The notes under the pieces are model-generated. The model had not been told where the DNA came from and made no database searches. It was given only the letters and a program-made list of their open reading frames with translations. Below, in pieces: positions 40,501 through 49,639 of a stretch of DNA of 64,000 nt. Numbering within the stretch: the first letter of the stretch is position 1; each line of letters opens with the position of its first letter. This DNA comes from Pseudoalteromonas sp. MSK9-3. GTDB lineage: Bacteria; Pseudomonadota; Gammaproteobacteria; Enterobacterales; Alteromonadaceae. The stretch lies in assembly GCF_003590335.1 (NCBI RefSeq), contig NZ_MIET01000011.1:248001-312000 (forward strand), in the 5' to 3' direction. The position numbers and the translations under genes are program-made.

Positions 40501-42354
40501 CAACATTGAGAAATCCATGATCCAGTTAACTCGACCATCATTAGTTTTAACTGCATACGGTGTTTCACCGATAACGCGTAAACCAAAGTTTTCAAGCATT
40601 GGCATAACATCAGAAAGATGAATTGGCTCATCTTTATGGAATAAGCTTAAGCGTACAATTTGTGAGTTTGCTTCTTCTTGTGGACGATAAAATAGCATTT
40701 CAAGCTTATGTTCATCATCTAATTGCTCAAGCTTTTCAATATCTACTACCGCAGCACTTGGTAATACTTGATCTTTATAAGCGTGTGGGAACGCACTCGC
40801 ATATTTACGATTTAATTCATTACCTCTAGACTCACCGGCACTTTCAAGCAGTGCACCTTGTAGTTTGTCTTCCCACGTACGAGCGGCTTCAACCAAGTTG
40901 TTTTCGATGTCTTTCACGTTATATTCAATGTTGTTGTCAGCTACGCGCACGGTGTAATGCGTTCGTGCAAGCGTAGACTCGGAGAAATAAGTTGTGAACT
41001 CAACCTTTTCAGAAGACTGAAACGCATTTGCTAAAAGTTGCTGAGTTTCACGACGAAGTGCTGTGTTATAACGCTCACGAGGAACATACACCATGCACGA
41101 CAAGAAACGGCCATATATGTCTTTACGAACAAATAAGCGACACATATCGCGTTCTTGAATTTGTAACACCCCCATCGCAACTTCAAGCAATTCTGCTTCA
41201 CGAGCCTGCACGAGCTCATCACGAGGGTATGTTTCTAGAATATTCAATACCGCTTTATATGCGTGAGTGCCTTGAGCAAAATCACACATTTGCATTATGC
41301 GGTTAATCTTTGATTTTAAAACCGGCACATCTGCGGCACTGTTATTATAGAAGCTTGATGAAAACAAACCGATGAAACGGTCTTCACCAATAACATTGCC
41401 TTTGTCGTCAAATCGTTTAATGCCAACATAATCAACATAGGCAGGACGGTGAACACGGGATAATGAATTGGTTTTAGTCAAAATCAGTAAGTTTTTACTA
41501 CGCGCTTCTTTGCGCGCAACTTCTGGCAATTCAGACAAAAGGCGACTGCCTTCCGATGATGAGTTTTTCATCAAACCAAGACTCGTTCCTGAAACAGGTT
41601 TTAATTCATGATCCCCTTGCACTGGGCATAAATCGTATTGGCGATAACCCATAAAGGTAAAATTATCGCGTACTAACCAATCGAGAAACTCAACCGTCTC
41701 ATTAATTTCGGCTTTGCTGCAATCCGAATCCCTTGTCGGTAATTCATTACTAACCGCAACTAACCTTTCTCGAATAGCCAACCAATCCGCTACAGCAACC
41801 GAGACGTCTTTTAATACTGACTCTAGTTCTGTTTTAAAAGATTCTATGATTGTTTCATCCGTTTGACGGTCTATTTCAATAAAGAAAACGGTTTTAGTCG
41901 AAGTAAGTTCTTGTTCTGTTTTTAAGTTCGTAAGGTCGCTGATTTGCCCATTGTCACTGCGCTTTATTTTCAAAGGGCAATGGAGTAACAGGTGAGATAC
42001 TATATTTTCGCGGCTTAATGCCATGCGAACTGAATCAACCAAGAAAGGCATGTCTTTAGCTATGATCTCAACAATCGTGTGTGACGACTGCCATCCATCT
42101 TTCGCGACTTCTGGATTAAAAACACGAATGACAGCATCATCCGAAGTCTTTTGTTCTAGAGAGTTCCAAAGACTAAGTGCGGCACCATATAGGTCACTGT
42201 CGTTACGATTGGCCAAATCCTCTTTAGACATGTTGCTGTACAAGGCTTTGGCGAATGTTTCAACGAGTGACACGTTTTCGGCATGAACTTTCTTATGAAT
42301 CAACTTGCAGACGTTATCAAGAATAACCGATGCTGAACCTTCATTTTGTGTCAT
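37516..42354 (-). CDS. gdhB: NAD-specific glutamate dehydrogenase, large (180 kDa) type
   Basis: Converts glutamate to 2-oxoglutarate and ammonia with NAD, mainly in catabolism. The product is 1612 residues, the size of the four-domain GDH-180 family of gammaproteobacteria. N-terminal ACT-like regulatory segments fill roughly the first 700 residues. The catalytic core starts near residue 820 with RGGKVARGGLRWSDRREDFRTE (written here as two parts: RGGKVARGGLRWS, DRREDFRTE) and VPVGSKGGFV. A Rossmann region follows with GEGGNLGATQLGR near 1135, and a long helical C-terminal domain ends the protein. An AAGGA ribosome site precedes the ATG. It is a single-gene unit with its own terminator. Confidence 0.95.
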   Translation of the reverse strand: MTQNEGSASVILDNVCKLIHKKVHAENVSLVETFAKALYSNMSKEDLANRNDSDLYGAALSLWNSLEQKTSDDAVIRVFNPEVAKDGWQSSHTIVEIIAKDMPFLVDSVRMALSRENIVSHLLLHCPLKIKRSDNGQISDLTNLKTEQELTSTKTVFFIEIDRQTDETIIESFKTELESVLKDVSVAVADWLAIRERLVAVSNELPTRDSDCSKAEINETVEFLDWLVRDNFTFMGYRQYDLCPVQGDHELKPVSGTSLGLMKNSSSEGSRLLSELPEVARKEARSKNLLILTKTNSLSRVHRPAYVDYVGIKRFDDKGNVIGEDRFIGLFSSSFYNNSAADVPVLKSKINRIMQMCDFAQGTHAYKAVLNILETYPRDELVQAREAELLEVAMGVLQIQERDMCRLFVRKDIYGRFLSCMVYVPRERYNTALRRETQQLLANAFQSSEKVEFTTYFSESTLARTHYTVRVADNNIEYNVKDIENNLVEAARTWEDKLQGALLESAGESRGNELNRKYASAFPHAYKDQVLPSAAVVDIEKLEQLDDEHKLEMLFYRPQEEANSQIVRLSLFHKDEPIHLSDVMPMLENFGLRVIGETPYAVKTNDGRVNWIMDFSMLLDSKGVADFDKVSARFRAALTNVWNNTLENDGFNRLVLLGGLTGREASILRAYAKYMRQIGVTFSQTYIESTFDNYPNIAAKIVELFTKKFTPVKPASEKTLEKLIAGIYEELENVANLDDDRIIRLYVDMINATLRTNFFQKEASGDNKSYVSFKIKSSGIPDMPLPLPAFEIFVYSPRIEGVHLRGGKVARGGLRWSDRREDFRTEVLGLVKAQQVKNTVIVPVGSKGGFVCKQLPSEREAFFKEGQACYKIFIRGLLDITDNIIHGDIVPPIDVVRHDEDDPYLVVAADKGTATFSDIANGIADDYNFWLGDAFASGGSIGYDHKKMGITAKGAWESVKRHFREMGIDCQTTDFTAVAIGDMAGDVFGNGMLASKHIRLQAAFNHMHIFIDPTPDAASSYVERDRLFALPRSSWEDYDKSLISAGGGIFSRAAKSITLTPEMKKMVGTKKASMTPNELIKALLMMPSDLLWNGGIGTYIKHSSETSTDVGDRANDALRINGSELGTKVFGEGGNLGATQLGRIEFAAKGGRINTDFIDNVGGVACSDNEVNIKILLNGLVAEGDLTQKQRDELLYSMTDEVSELVLADCYRQTHTLSITKSKGPATLKEKVRFIHALEKDGKLDRNIEFLPTDEELAERAAAGKDLTRPELSVLVSYSKMVLKESLVVDEVSENPYYRQLLVTSFPVPLRDKFNTAMDNHPLRKEIIATKLANNIVNDMGLNFMVRMNEETGATDSEIALCYSIASAIFEMSDTWSSIAALDNKIPASVQTEMLYQLRRTVRRATRWFLRHRNKAMTIEQTIEFFTPTFKDVSANLNSYMIEEEKETISAKAAELEAQGVPADIALRIVSLSSLFSVMDLAEVADNSKRKIDVVSNTYFKLGSSMGLHWFLDQITAQPVANHWQALARASYREELDWQQRSLSEVVLNSFEGDDHDVNALVEQWMDSQSSLLHRWQQMLLEFKTSQSHDFAKFSVALRELMLLSHNCDTSK

Positions 42355-42525
42355 TATGTGTTCCTTAATCTATACCACCTTTGAACGGTAGATTATTTGT
42401 ACAGCCATTTATTAGCGTGGAGTCAAATGAATTTTAACCTTTCTGGCGCTAATAAACAGCTTTTTCGATGAAAACATTTGAGCCTTTTCAGCTATTTGCT
42501 CATCTATTCACAAAATATAGATATA

Positions 42526-42545
42526 AATGGCCAATCATGGCCATT
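42526..42545 (-). terminator. Putative terminator of the DUF1302-RND operon
   Basis: A perfect 8-bp stem AATGGCCA/TGGCCATT with a 4-base loop lies 12 bases after the exporter stop. The following T-rich stretch on the minus strand is interrupted, so strength is uncertain. Confidence 0.5.
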
Positions 42546-42556
42546 CTAAAGCACAA

Positions 42557-44887
42557 TTATTCACAGTTTTTTTTCTGGTCGGTCCACAGTAGCGTCCCAA
42601 TAGCCGGTAATAACAGCACGGCACCCAGCATATTAACCAAAAACATGAAGGTTAATAATATGCCCATATCAACTTGAAACTTCAGTGCGGAGAATATCCA
42701 GGTACTCACACCAATTGCTAATGTAATTCCCGTGAATAACACTGCACTGCCTCGCTCAGCTAATGCGTTTCGATAAGCTGCTGTCAATGGCACACCTTGC
42801 TTTAATTGGCCCATCATTGACGACAATATATAAATACCATAATCAACGCCAATACCTACACCCAATGCAATAACCGGAAGTGTAGACACCGTCAGTCCAA
42901 TCTCCAGTTTAACCATAAGTGCTTGTGCTAATGTCGAAACAATATAAAGCGGTAATACCACAGCAATAGTGGCTTTAACACTTCTAAAACTGACCAAACA
43001 TAAAATAATCACCGCACCATAAACATAAATCATCATAGGTAACTGAGCCGCTGCAACAGATTCATTGGTTGCAGCCATAACACCAATTGGCCCCGACGCA
43101 AGTTTAAAGGCCACCTTATCTGTGCCCTCTTCCTGTGCGAATAGCTTTATGTTTGAGATTACATGATCAATTGTCTCTGCTTTGTGGTCTTGCATGAAGA
43201 TGATCACTGGCATCACAGAGCAGTCGCCGTTCAATAAACCGGTACTGGTCTCAACGCGAGATGTAGCTTGTACCAAAGACGCGCTATTTCTAGGCAGTGT
43301 CTGCCACTTTAGATTACCCTCGTTGTAACCCGTATTCACTGCTTGTGCAACAGAAGACAGCGATACCGCTGATTGTACACCAGCTAAGTTCTCTACCCGC
43401 CATTGAAAGCGACTAATACGCTCCATGGTGTCATATTCAGTACACGCTGCAGGGTAAGCCTCTACAATGACCTTCAGTATATCTGATGAAATGGCATACC
43501 TATCAGAAATTAAGAACGTATCTTGATTATACTGTGCATCTTGATGAAGCGCAGGTGCGCCAGCATGTAAATCTCCGATACGCATACTCTGAGACTGCCA
43601 ATAGCCAAACGCAAATAAAATAGCCGACACAAACAATATAACGCGTGCCCACTTTTTATCTGTGGCCTTCACCAAGCACTCGCGCACCATAGTAAATGCC
43701 TTATTAGACCGACTATTACCATCATCTACCCGCTTTATTTTGCTTGAATTGAAGTACGAAGCCAAAATAGGGAGCAACACCAAATTAGTAAATATAATAA
43801 CCGCCACACCTAAACTCGCAGTAATAGCTAGTTCGCGAATAATACCAATATCAATGGCTAACAAAGTCAAAAAGCCGACTGTATCCGAGAGTAGTGCAAT
43901 TCCCCCGGGGATCAACAAAGCCTTAAAGCTTGCTTGCGCTGCCACTTTACTTGAAACCCCTTCAGCAACCTTTTTACCAATTGCATTGATCATCTGTACG
44001 CCATGACTCACGCCAATAGCGAACACCAAAAATGGCACAAGAATAGACATAGGATCTAAGCCAAAGCCCAGTGCAGATAACAGCCCTAGTTGCCACACAA
44101 CGGCAATAAATGAGCACGCTATTGGTAACAGGGTTAACTTAAAACTCTTACAGAACAACCAAACCATGATAAACGTAAACGCAATAGCTAAGGCAAAAAA
44201 GAACACCACCCCTTTTGCACCATCTGCAATATCGCCAGCCATTTTTGCAAAGCCAATGATATGGATAGATACTGACTCAGTGCTCAGTGGCTTTCTGATC
44301 TCATCTTCTAGCTTTTCAGCAAACGCCAATGTGTCTAACTTTTGTTGCGTTTGCGGATCAATTTCCATTAATTGAGCCGACACCATTGCACAACTATAAT
44401 CACTGGCAATCATTCTGCCCACGACATTCGCTTTTTCAATATTTTGCTTTACAGTCGCCAAACCTTGCTCTGTTGGGGAAAAGTTGGCAGGAATTATAGG
44501 CCCCCCCGCAAAACCATCTTCTACAACCTCGACAAAACGCGCACTTGGCGAAAATATAGAGTTCACTAATGGTCGATTCACACCGGGGATGAAATACAGC
44601 TGATCATGAACCGCCTTAAGCTGGGCGAAAAAATCAGCATTAAAAATATCGCCACTTTCATCACAGACAGAAAGTAAAATACTATTAGCACCACCAAACT
44701 GCTTTTCATGTTTTAAATACAGCTGCATATACTCGTGCTGCAGCGGAATATTTTTATTAAATGAGGCATCGAGTTGAATGTGAGTCGCTTTGTAGCCCAG
44801 CACTGCCGTAAGCAAGCAAAACAATACAACCACTATCAATCTATGTCGAAACACCATATATTCAAGTTTACTTAATATAGCTTGCAT
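42557..44887 (-). CDS. RND superfamily / MMPL-type exporter
   Basis: Predicted proton-driven inner-membrane exporter of 776 residues. It has the two-fold RND layout: an N-terminal helix, a large periplasmic domain (about 45-230), a first helix bundle with FAIGVSHGVQM near 290, a second periplasmic domain (about 430-610), and a second bundle with the MMPL-type GVGIGVDYGIYIL near 690. It is shorter than tripartite AcrB pumps and resembles HpnN/MmpL-like lipid exporters. I start at ATG 44887, sharing one base with the YCF48 gene stop (TAATG), with AGGG upstream; the longer frame begins at a TTG without support. Last gene of the DUF1302 operon. A hydrophobic or lipid substrate is inference. Confidence 0.88.
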   Translation of the reverse strand: MQAILSKLEYMVFRHRLIVVVLFCLLTAVLGYKATHIQLDASFNKNIPLQHEYMQLYLKHEKQFGGANSILLSVCDESGDIFNADFFAQLKAVHDQLYFIPGVNRPLVNSIFSPSARFVEVVEDGFAGGPIIPANFSPTEQGLATVKQNIEKANVVGRMIASDYSCAMVSAQLMEIDPQTQQKLDTLAFAEKLEDEIRKPLSTESVSIHIIGFAKMAGDIADGAKGVVFFFALAIAFTFIMVWLFCKSFKLTLLPIACSFIAVVWQLGLLSALGFGLDPMSILVPFLVFAIGVSHGVQMINAIGKKVAEGVSSKVAAQASFKALLIPGGIALLSDTVGFLTLLAIDIGIIRELAITASLGVAVIIFTNLVLLPILASYFNSSKIKRVDDGNSRSNKAFTMVRECLVKATDKKWARVILFVSAILFAFGYWQSQSMRIGDLHAGAPALHQDAQYNQDTFLISDRYAISSDILKVIVEAYPAACTEYDTMERISRFQWRVENLAGVQSAVSLSSVAQAVNTGYNEGNLKWQTLPRNSASLVQATSRVETSTGLLNGDCSVMPVIIFMQDHKAETIDHVISNIKLFAQEEGTDKVAFKLASGPIGVMAATNESVAAAQLPMMIYVYGAVIILCLVSFRSVKATIAVVLPLYIVSTLAQALMVKLEIGLTVSTLPVIALGVGIGVDYGIYILSSMMGQLKQGVPLTAAYRNALAERGSAVLFTGITLAIGVSTWIFSALKFQVDMGILLTFMFLVNMLGAVLLLPAIGTLLWTDQKKNCE

Positions 44888-45882
44888 TACTGCCCTACCT
44901 CCCAAGCTACTAATCCTTTCTCTGTTGCCATGAACAATTTATCATTCAGCTTTACCGCAGCCATTACAGAGTGGCCACTTTCAAGTTGCGATTGCGTTAC
45001 CTGTGTACCATATTTGAAAATAAAACCACTATTGGCTAACAAATAAGCTTGTGCTCCTACATGCACAATAGAATTAATTGTCGCTGTTGTGTCAATTGAC
45101 AATGACTGGAAATCAAGCGTGTCAATATCAGCAACAAAGGCATTCCCTCTTAATCCCGCAACAATAAGCTGGTTACCTGTATGCTGAACAACCGTAAAAA
45201 ATGATCCAGGGTAAAACTCCTCTAGCCTCTGCCATGATTTTCCATCATCATCGCTGAATGCAACAAGCCCCATTTCACCGACTAAAACCTGTTTGCCTTC
45301 TAACAGTAAGAGTCGATTAAAATGTGGCAGGATAAACTGGGTTTCTTCTTCGTAAGCGGCAATATCTTCTTCTTTTAATTGCGCCAAATATTCTTTGTCA
45401 TCTGGATGTACAAATTCATTAATAAACTTTTTATGCCAGGTTTTACCACCATCATGGGTGCTATAAAACATGCCATATGCGCCAATAGCATAGCCATTCT
45501 CTGCGTCTTTAAATTCGATGTCTAAGCACGGCTTACCCATATCAGGTGCATACTGTTGAACTTCCCAATTTCGGCCGTCATCGTGACTGAATAAAATAGT
45601 GCCATCATGACCACATGCCCACGATAATTTTGCACTTAATGAGGTAACTGCTGTTAATAATACTTGCACTGGCACACTTGATTGCTGCCATGCGTTACCA
45701 TCCGAACTTGTTATAATCGCGCCATGTTTACCTACAGCAATTAAACTAGACCCATTGTATGTAATATCAGTAAATAAGGTCTTTTCAGGAGATTGAACTT
45801 GAAGTGCGGCCTCTGGTACGGCATAACTATTTGCAGAAATTACAAACAGCATAAATATACTAGCAATGGTTTTTTTAATCAT
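44887..45882 (-). CDS. Exported YCF48/BNR-type beta-propeller protein
   Basis: The 331-residue protein has a signal peptide (residues 1-21, ANSYA). The rest is made of propeller blades with Asp-box-like motifs such as SSDGNAWQQS, SHDDGRNWEVQ, THDGGKTWHKK and SDDDGKSWQRL at regular spacing of about 40-80 residues. This is the YCF48/photosystem II assembly-factor-like fold, here periplasmic and unrelated to photosynthesis. It lies between DUF1329 and the RND exporter and is translationally coupled to the exporter. A scaffold or adaptor role between outer- and inner-membrane parts is inference. Confidence 0.85.
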   Translation of the reverse strand: MIKKTIASIFMLFVISANSYAVPEAALQVQSPEKTLFTDITYNGSSLIAVGKHGAIITSSDGNAWQQSSVPVQVLLTAVTSLSAKLSWACGHDGTILFSHDDGRNWEVQQYAPDMGKPCLDIEFKDAENGYAIGAYGMFYSTHDGGKTWHKKFINEFVHPDDKEYLAQLKEEDIAAYEEETQFILPHFNRLLLLEGKQVLVGEMGLVAFSDDDGKSWQRLEEFYPGSFFTVVQHTGNQLIVAGLRGNAFVADIDTLDFQSLSIDTTATINSIVHVGAQAYLLANSGFIFKYGTQVTQSQLESGHSVMAAVKLNDKLFMATEKGLVAWEVGQ

Positions 45883-45934
45883 GCTGACTACTCAAAATGC
45901 TATATGAACGGCGAGAGTTCGCCTAGATATGAAA

Positions 45935-45960
45935 TGCCAATAGCCCAAGGGCTATTGGCA
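45935..45960. other. Stem-loop between the DUF1329 and YCF48 genes
   Basis: A perfect 11-bp stem (45935-45945 with 45950-45960) with a CAAG loop lies in the 97-base gap inside the operon. Only a short T-stretch follows on the minus strand, so it may protect the upstream two-gene mRNA or reduce read-through. Confidence 0.6.
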
Positions 45961-45979
45961 AAATGGAAGTAACGCTATA

Positions 45980-47347
45980 TTAACGCTTACCTTCGCGACG
46001 TAATGCGCTTTGTGTAAACTCATTATCTTGGAACGACTTGCTGAAGTCATACATTTTCTCTTCATTATCTAACCCTATTGCTAGGTAACGACGAGAGTTA
46101 AGATCATGATACACATCTAATGTACTCCAATGTGTAGGTACATCGTAGTAGTTTAAACCATGTGCCATAGCAACTCGGTACATTTGATCTCTGTTGTCAT
46201 AAAGATCGGCAACGTGAATTTGCCAGCTGTCCTCGTCGATGTAGAAAACACGCTTTTTATAAATATGACGCGTTCCATCTTTTAAGTTAGCTTCAACCAC
46301 CCATACACGGTGCTTTTCATAACGCACATGCTCGGGGTTAACATGACCGGCCATAAGAATGTCTTCATACTTTAGCTTATCACTATGCAACTTATAGCTA
46401 TTATATGGAATGTACAGTTCTTGTTTGCCTTTCAATGTCCAATTGTAACGGTTTGGTGAGCCGTTAAACATATCAAAGTCATCAGTCGTACGTAGACTAT
46501 CTGATGCAGTTCCTGGTGCATCGTAAGCAACATTTGGCGCGCGACGAACTCGACGCTGACCCGTGTTATAAGTCCAAGCTTGACGTGGTGTCAAAATTTG
46601 GTCCATTGTTTCATGCACAAGCAAAGCTGTACCTGCCAATCTAGCGGGTTGTGTTACTTTTTGCTTAAACTTGAACAGCACGTTAGATTCTCTAAGCTCA
46701 TCAGGCGTCGCACTTGGATCTGAATATTTAACCAATAACTTTTCATCAAACCCAATAACATTATAAGACCCCGACTCTGTCGGCATCGCCTGTCCACCAA
46801 AACGAGCAATAGATAAACCACGATATCTTAATAAATGATTCCAGATTGCTTCTAGGCCATTTTTTGGCACCGGAAACGGGATCCCAATCGCGGTATTTTT
46901 AATACCGTTACCACCTTCAATCAGCTCGGCGGTAGATGCATATTTTTTGGTTGCGTCATAAACAAATTGCGGATAAGCAGCCGTTCGACGTGTTTCATAC
47001 ACATTCATTTTAAACGTATCTGGGTAAGTCTCGAAGAGCGAAACTTGACCCGGGCTCAGTAATGACTTGTATTTATCTAAATTTGACTTATCAATCGTAA
47101 ATAAAACTTTGTCATTTGCAAACGGATCTGGATGATGCATCCCTGGCTTGTAATTAGCTGGAGGCTTCGTGATCCCACCAGACCAAGCTGGGATAGAGCC
47201 ATCAGCGTTACCTGCTTTTTGCGCACCAATTGGTGTCAGATCTGCGCCTAAACGTGCTACTTCTTCTGCCGACATTTTTGCCATCGCACTTGGTGCTGAA
47301 AGCATTGCTATTATTGTAGCGGCGATAAATGTAGGTTTTCTAAACAT
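45980..47347 (-). CDS. DUF1329 family exported protein
   Basis: The 455-residue protein has a signal peptide cut near SAMA (residue 23). The mature start KMSAEEVARLGADLTPIGAQKAG is split here as KMSAEEVARLG and ADLTPIGAQKAG; it is the usual DUF1329 opening. Motifs RRVRRAPNVAYD and HVRYEKHRVWVVEANLK in the second half are also typical. The last part is beta-rich, compatible with a LolA/LolB-like lipid-binding fold, but that comparison is from memory. No lipobox is visible, so it should be soluble in the periplasm. It lies 11 bases after the DUF1302 gene. Function not established. Confidence 0.9.
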   Translation of the reverse strand: MFRKPTFIAATIIAMLSAPSAMAKMSAEEVARLGADLTPIGAQKAGNADGSIPAWSGGITKPPANYKPGMHHPDPFANDKVLFTIDKSNLDKYKSLLSPGQVSLFETYPDTFKMNVYETRRTAAYPQFVYDATKKYASTAELIEGGNGIKNTAIGIPFPVPKNGLEAIWNHLLRYRGLSIARFGGQAMPTESGSYNVIGFDEKLLVKYSDPSATPDELRESNVLFKFKQKVTQPARLAGTALLVHETMDQILTPRQAWTYNTGQRRVRRAPNVAYDAPGTASDSLRTTDDFDMFNGSPNRYNWTLKGKQELYIPYNSYKLHSDKLKYEDILMAGHVNPEHVRYEKHRVWVVEANLKDGTRHIYKKRVFYIDEDSWQIHVADLYDNRDQMYRVAMAHGLNYYDVPTHWSTLDVYHDLNSRRYLAIGLDNEEKMYDFSKSFQDNEFTQSALRREGKR

Positions 47348-47358
47348 ACTGAAAGCCC

Positions 47359-49476
47359 TTAAATTGAATACTTAATATTGAAAGATACAAAATCACGGTC
47401 TGCAAATGTGTTGGTTGCACCGCCACCCCAGAACGTGTTGTAGCCAAAATCAAATGACCATGCATTTTGATAGTTGAAGTTCATAGTCACACCCAACGAT
47501 TTACGATCTTCTACAAACAAAAACATTGGATCAGGGGTAATACCATTTACATCATGGGAAAAAACGACTCTTGGCGAGAAGTTAACCCCTGCAAATAAGT
47601 TGTTATAATCGCCCTTCGCGATGAGTCGGTAGCCCCATGCTGAAGCTGACGGGAATGGATTAACCTCAGGACCATTAGACACCGCTTGGTGAATAAGATC
47701 ATAGCTGCGCCCTGTTAAACCTTCAATCGTGCCACTTCTGCCTGTACCTGCAACATTCAAACGCAATTCATCGTAACTCGGCATGTCTTTAATTGTCACA
47801 CCACCGACTTCACCTACCACTGCCCAGCTATCGGCACCAAGAGTTGGGCCAAACAAGTGAGTTGCAGTAAATTGTAACTGCATTGTATCTTTCAATACGT
47901 AGCCTTGTGCGATCTCCCCTGGATTCACATAACTCACCGCATCGCCTTGGCTCAGCTGTGAAAAACCAGCAAAATCGTCTCGACGACCTGCATAAGCTAG
48001 CTGCTCAACCATACCGGCATACAGTAACTCTACATCATCAATTTGAAGAGGCTCATCTTGACGGTACGTAAACTCACCAGCAAATGCCGTCTCACCTATC
48101 GCCGTATTAAAACTAAGACCGTAAAGCTTAATATCTTCAGGGTACGCAATCTGACCCTGAGTAAACGCTTTTAGATTGGTAATGTTGTCTTCTGTGATGG
48201 TATTTTGCGAGATATATTGCAGATCAGCGCCAACCGCAGCGTTTGTAAAATCAGATGCTTTACCTGATATTAATGGACGGCGGCTATGGTAGTTAATGTA
48301 ATACAGTGCAAATTCAGTGTCATTTAGTTCAGGAGAGTAAATGCCTAAACGTAGACCATACTGACCAGAGTCTTTCGGTTCTACTTTCCCCGCATCTCCT
48401 TTGCCTTTTAACGCAACTTTTGTTGGGTACTGTAAATACATATTGCCCAGTAAAGACTGTGCTGACGCGCTGTTTAATACATTTGGATCTGACGTATCTA
48501 AACCTTGTAAAGCTAATGCGCCCAACCAGTTAGCCTGTAAATTATTCAATGAATCACTTAAGTGCATTAAATCAATATCAGGGTTTGAAGTGAAGCCTAA
48601 CTGTATATTCTGGCCATACCCGTTTTCAGACGCAAAATCGTTGGTAGAGAAATAACTACCAGAAGCCGGTAAGCGTGTCTCATGCCACTGGTACTGATAA
48701 AAGCCTTCCAGCGTGATATTTTCAGTGATCCCTAACGATGCCCAAAGCATTCCAACCGGAATAAACGCTTCTTTTAATTCAGAGCCAGGCGCTTTCAAGC
48801 GGTCAATATCAACAGGGTTAACGTTTATACCATGAGAAATAAGGGTGCTTTCCCCCCAATTCACTACTTGTTGACCTAATCGGACTGATAATGGATTATT
48901 GCCACCGTTAAGGTCAAAGTCAGCCCATACAAACGCATCTAACAAGCGAATGTCAGAACACACTTGCTTTTTAGTATCGTCATCCGCGCACGGATCGACT
49001 TTTCCTCCTGATACCGGATTACGATATGCGAAATCACCATCTTCCATCGCAAAATCGTAAAAATACATAAAGCGAGAAAAAAAACCGTAATTGTCTTTGG
49101 AAATACCAAAGTCATGAGTCCCTTTTATAAGCTGCGAAAATGTATCGCCTGAATCGAAGTTCAAGTTCCCCGCATCACCATTGTTTGAATAGGCGCCTGA
49201 ATTTGCCCATACCTCCGCAGATGAATAAACAGTATTACCTGTCAATGCGTTGTAACCGTCCCAGTTAAACCTTGGGTGATTACTTTTACCAATATATTGG
49301 AAGTCTCGATCCTCAACACGGATACTTTGGCCGTATGAAAAAGTTGAGTCGAAAGTAATCTCAAAGTCACCAACTTCAAAATTTGCAGCGAACAAAGGTG
49401 AGCTGCCTAGCGTTAACGCCGCAGCACTAAGACCGAGCATTATTTTGTTTTTAACAAAGAGCGATCTTTTTATCAT
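47359..49476 (-). CDS. DUF1302 family outer-membrane beta-barrel candidate
   Basis: The 705-residue protein has a signal peptide ending near SSPLFA (residue 30). Amphipathic beta strands alternate throughout, with many Gly, Asn, Tyr and Phe. The C-terminus FVSFNIKYSI resembles a final barrel strand, though the last residue is Ile, not the usual Phe. A CxxxxxxxxxC pair (CADDDTKKQVC) lies in a probable loop near residue 170. The GGGGGAG ribosome site before the ATG is strong. First gene of the four-gene operon with a predicted promoter and operator upstream. DUF1302 proteins regularly neighbour DUF1329 and RND exporters; transport role inferred. Confidence 0.88.
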   Translation of the reverse strand: MIKRSLFVKNKIMLGLSAAALTLGSSPLFAANFEVGDFEITFDSTFSYGQSIRVEDRDFQYIGKSNHPRFNWDGYNALTGNTVYSSAEVWANSGAYSNNGDAGNLNFDSGDTFSQLIKGTHDFGISKDNYGFFSRFMYFYDFAMEDGDFAYRNPVSGGKVDPCADDDTKKQVCSDIRLLDAFVWADFDLNGGNNPLSVRLGQQVVNWGESTLISHGINVNPVDIDRLKAPGSELKEAFIPVGMLWASLGITENITLEGFYQYQWHETRLPASGSYFSTNDFASENGYGQNIQLGFTSNPDIDLMHLSDSLNNLQANWLGALALQGLDTSDPNVLNSASAQSLLGNMYLQYPTKVALKGKGDAGKVEPKDSGQYGLRLGIYSPELNDTEFALYYINYHSRRPLISGKASDFTNAAVGADLQYISQNTITEDNITNLKAFTQGQIAYPEDIKLYGLSFNTAIGETAFAGEFTYRQDEPLQIDDVELLYAGMVEQLAYAGRRDDFAGFSQLSQGDAVSYVNPGEIAQGYVLKDTMQLQFTATHLFGPTLGADSWAVVGEVGGVTIKDMPSYDELRLNVAGTGRSGTIEGLTGRSYDLIHQAVSNGPEVNPFPSASAWGYRLIAKGDYNNLFAGVNFSPRVVFSHDVNGITPDPMFLFVEDRKSLGVTMNFNYQNAWSFDFGYNTFWGGGATNTFADRDFVSFNIKYSI

Positions 49477-49615
49477 TATTTCTCCCCCTTAAAGCGGGTT
49501 TTTATAATCAAGTTATTGTTTTTTGTTGTCGTAACGATAGAAGCGATTAAGTCAAATTACAAATAGAACGCGTTCAATCGGTGCTTTTTTAACGTTTTAG
49601 GCTCTATATTACTCA

Positions 49616-49633
49616 TGGTAAGACGTCCTACCA
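49616..49633. promoter_or_regulatory. Inverted repeat, candidate operator of the DUF1302 operon
   Basis: The 18-bp sequence TGGTAAGACGTCCTACCA is palindromic except at one pair. It lies 7 bases downstream of the predicted -10 box, so a bound repressor would block initiation. The regulator is not encoded nearby. Confidence 0.5.
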
Positions 49634-49639
49634 GATAAT

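Noticed and set aside
42023..42286. Plus-strand open frame over the 5' end of the glutamate dehydrogenase gene
   Set aside because: Shadow frame in a long, clearly coding gene; no ribosome site.
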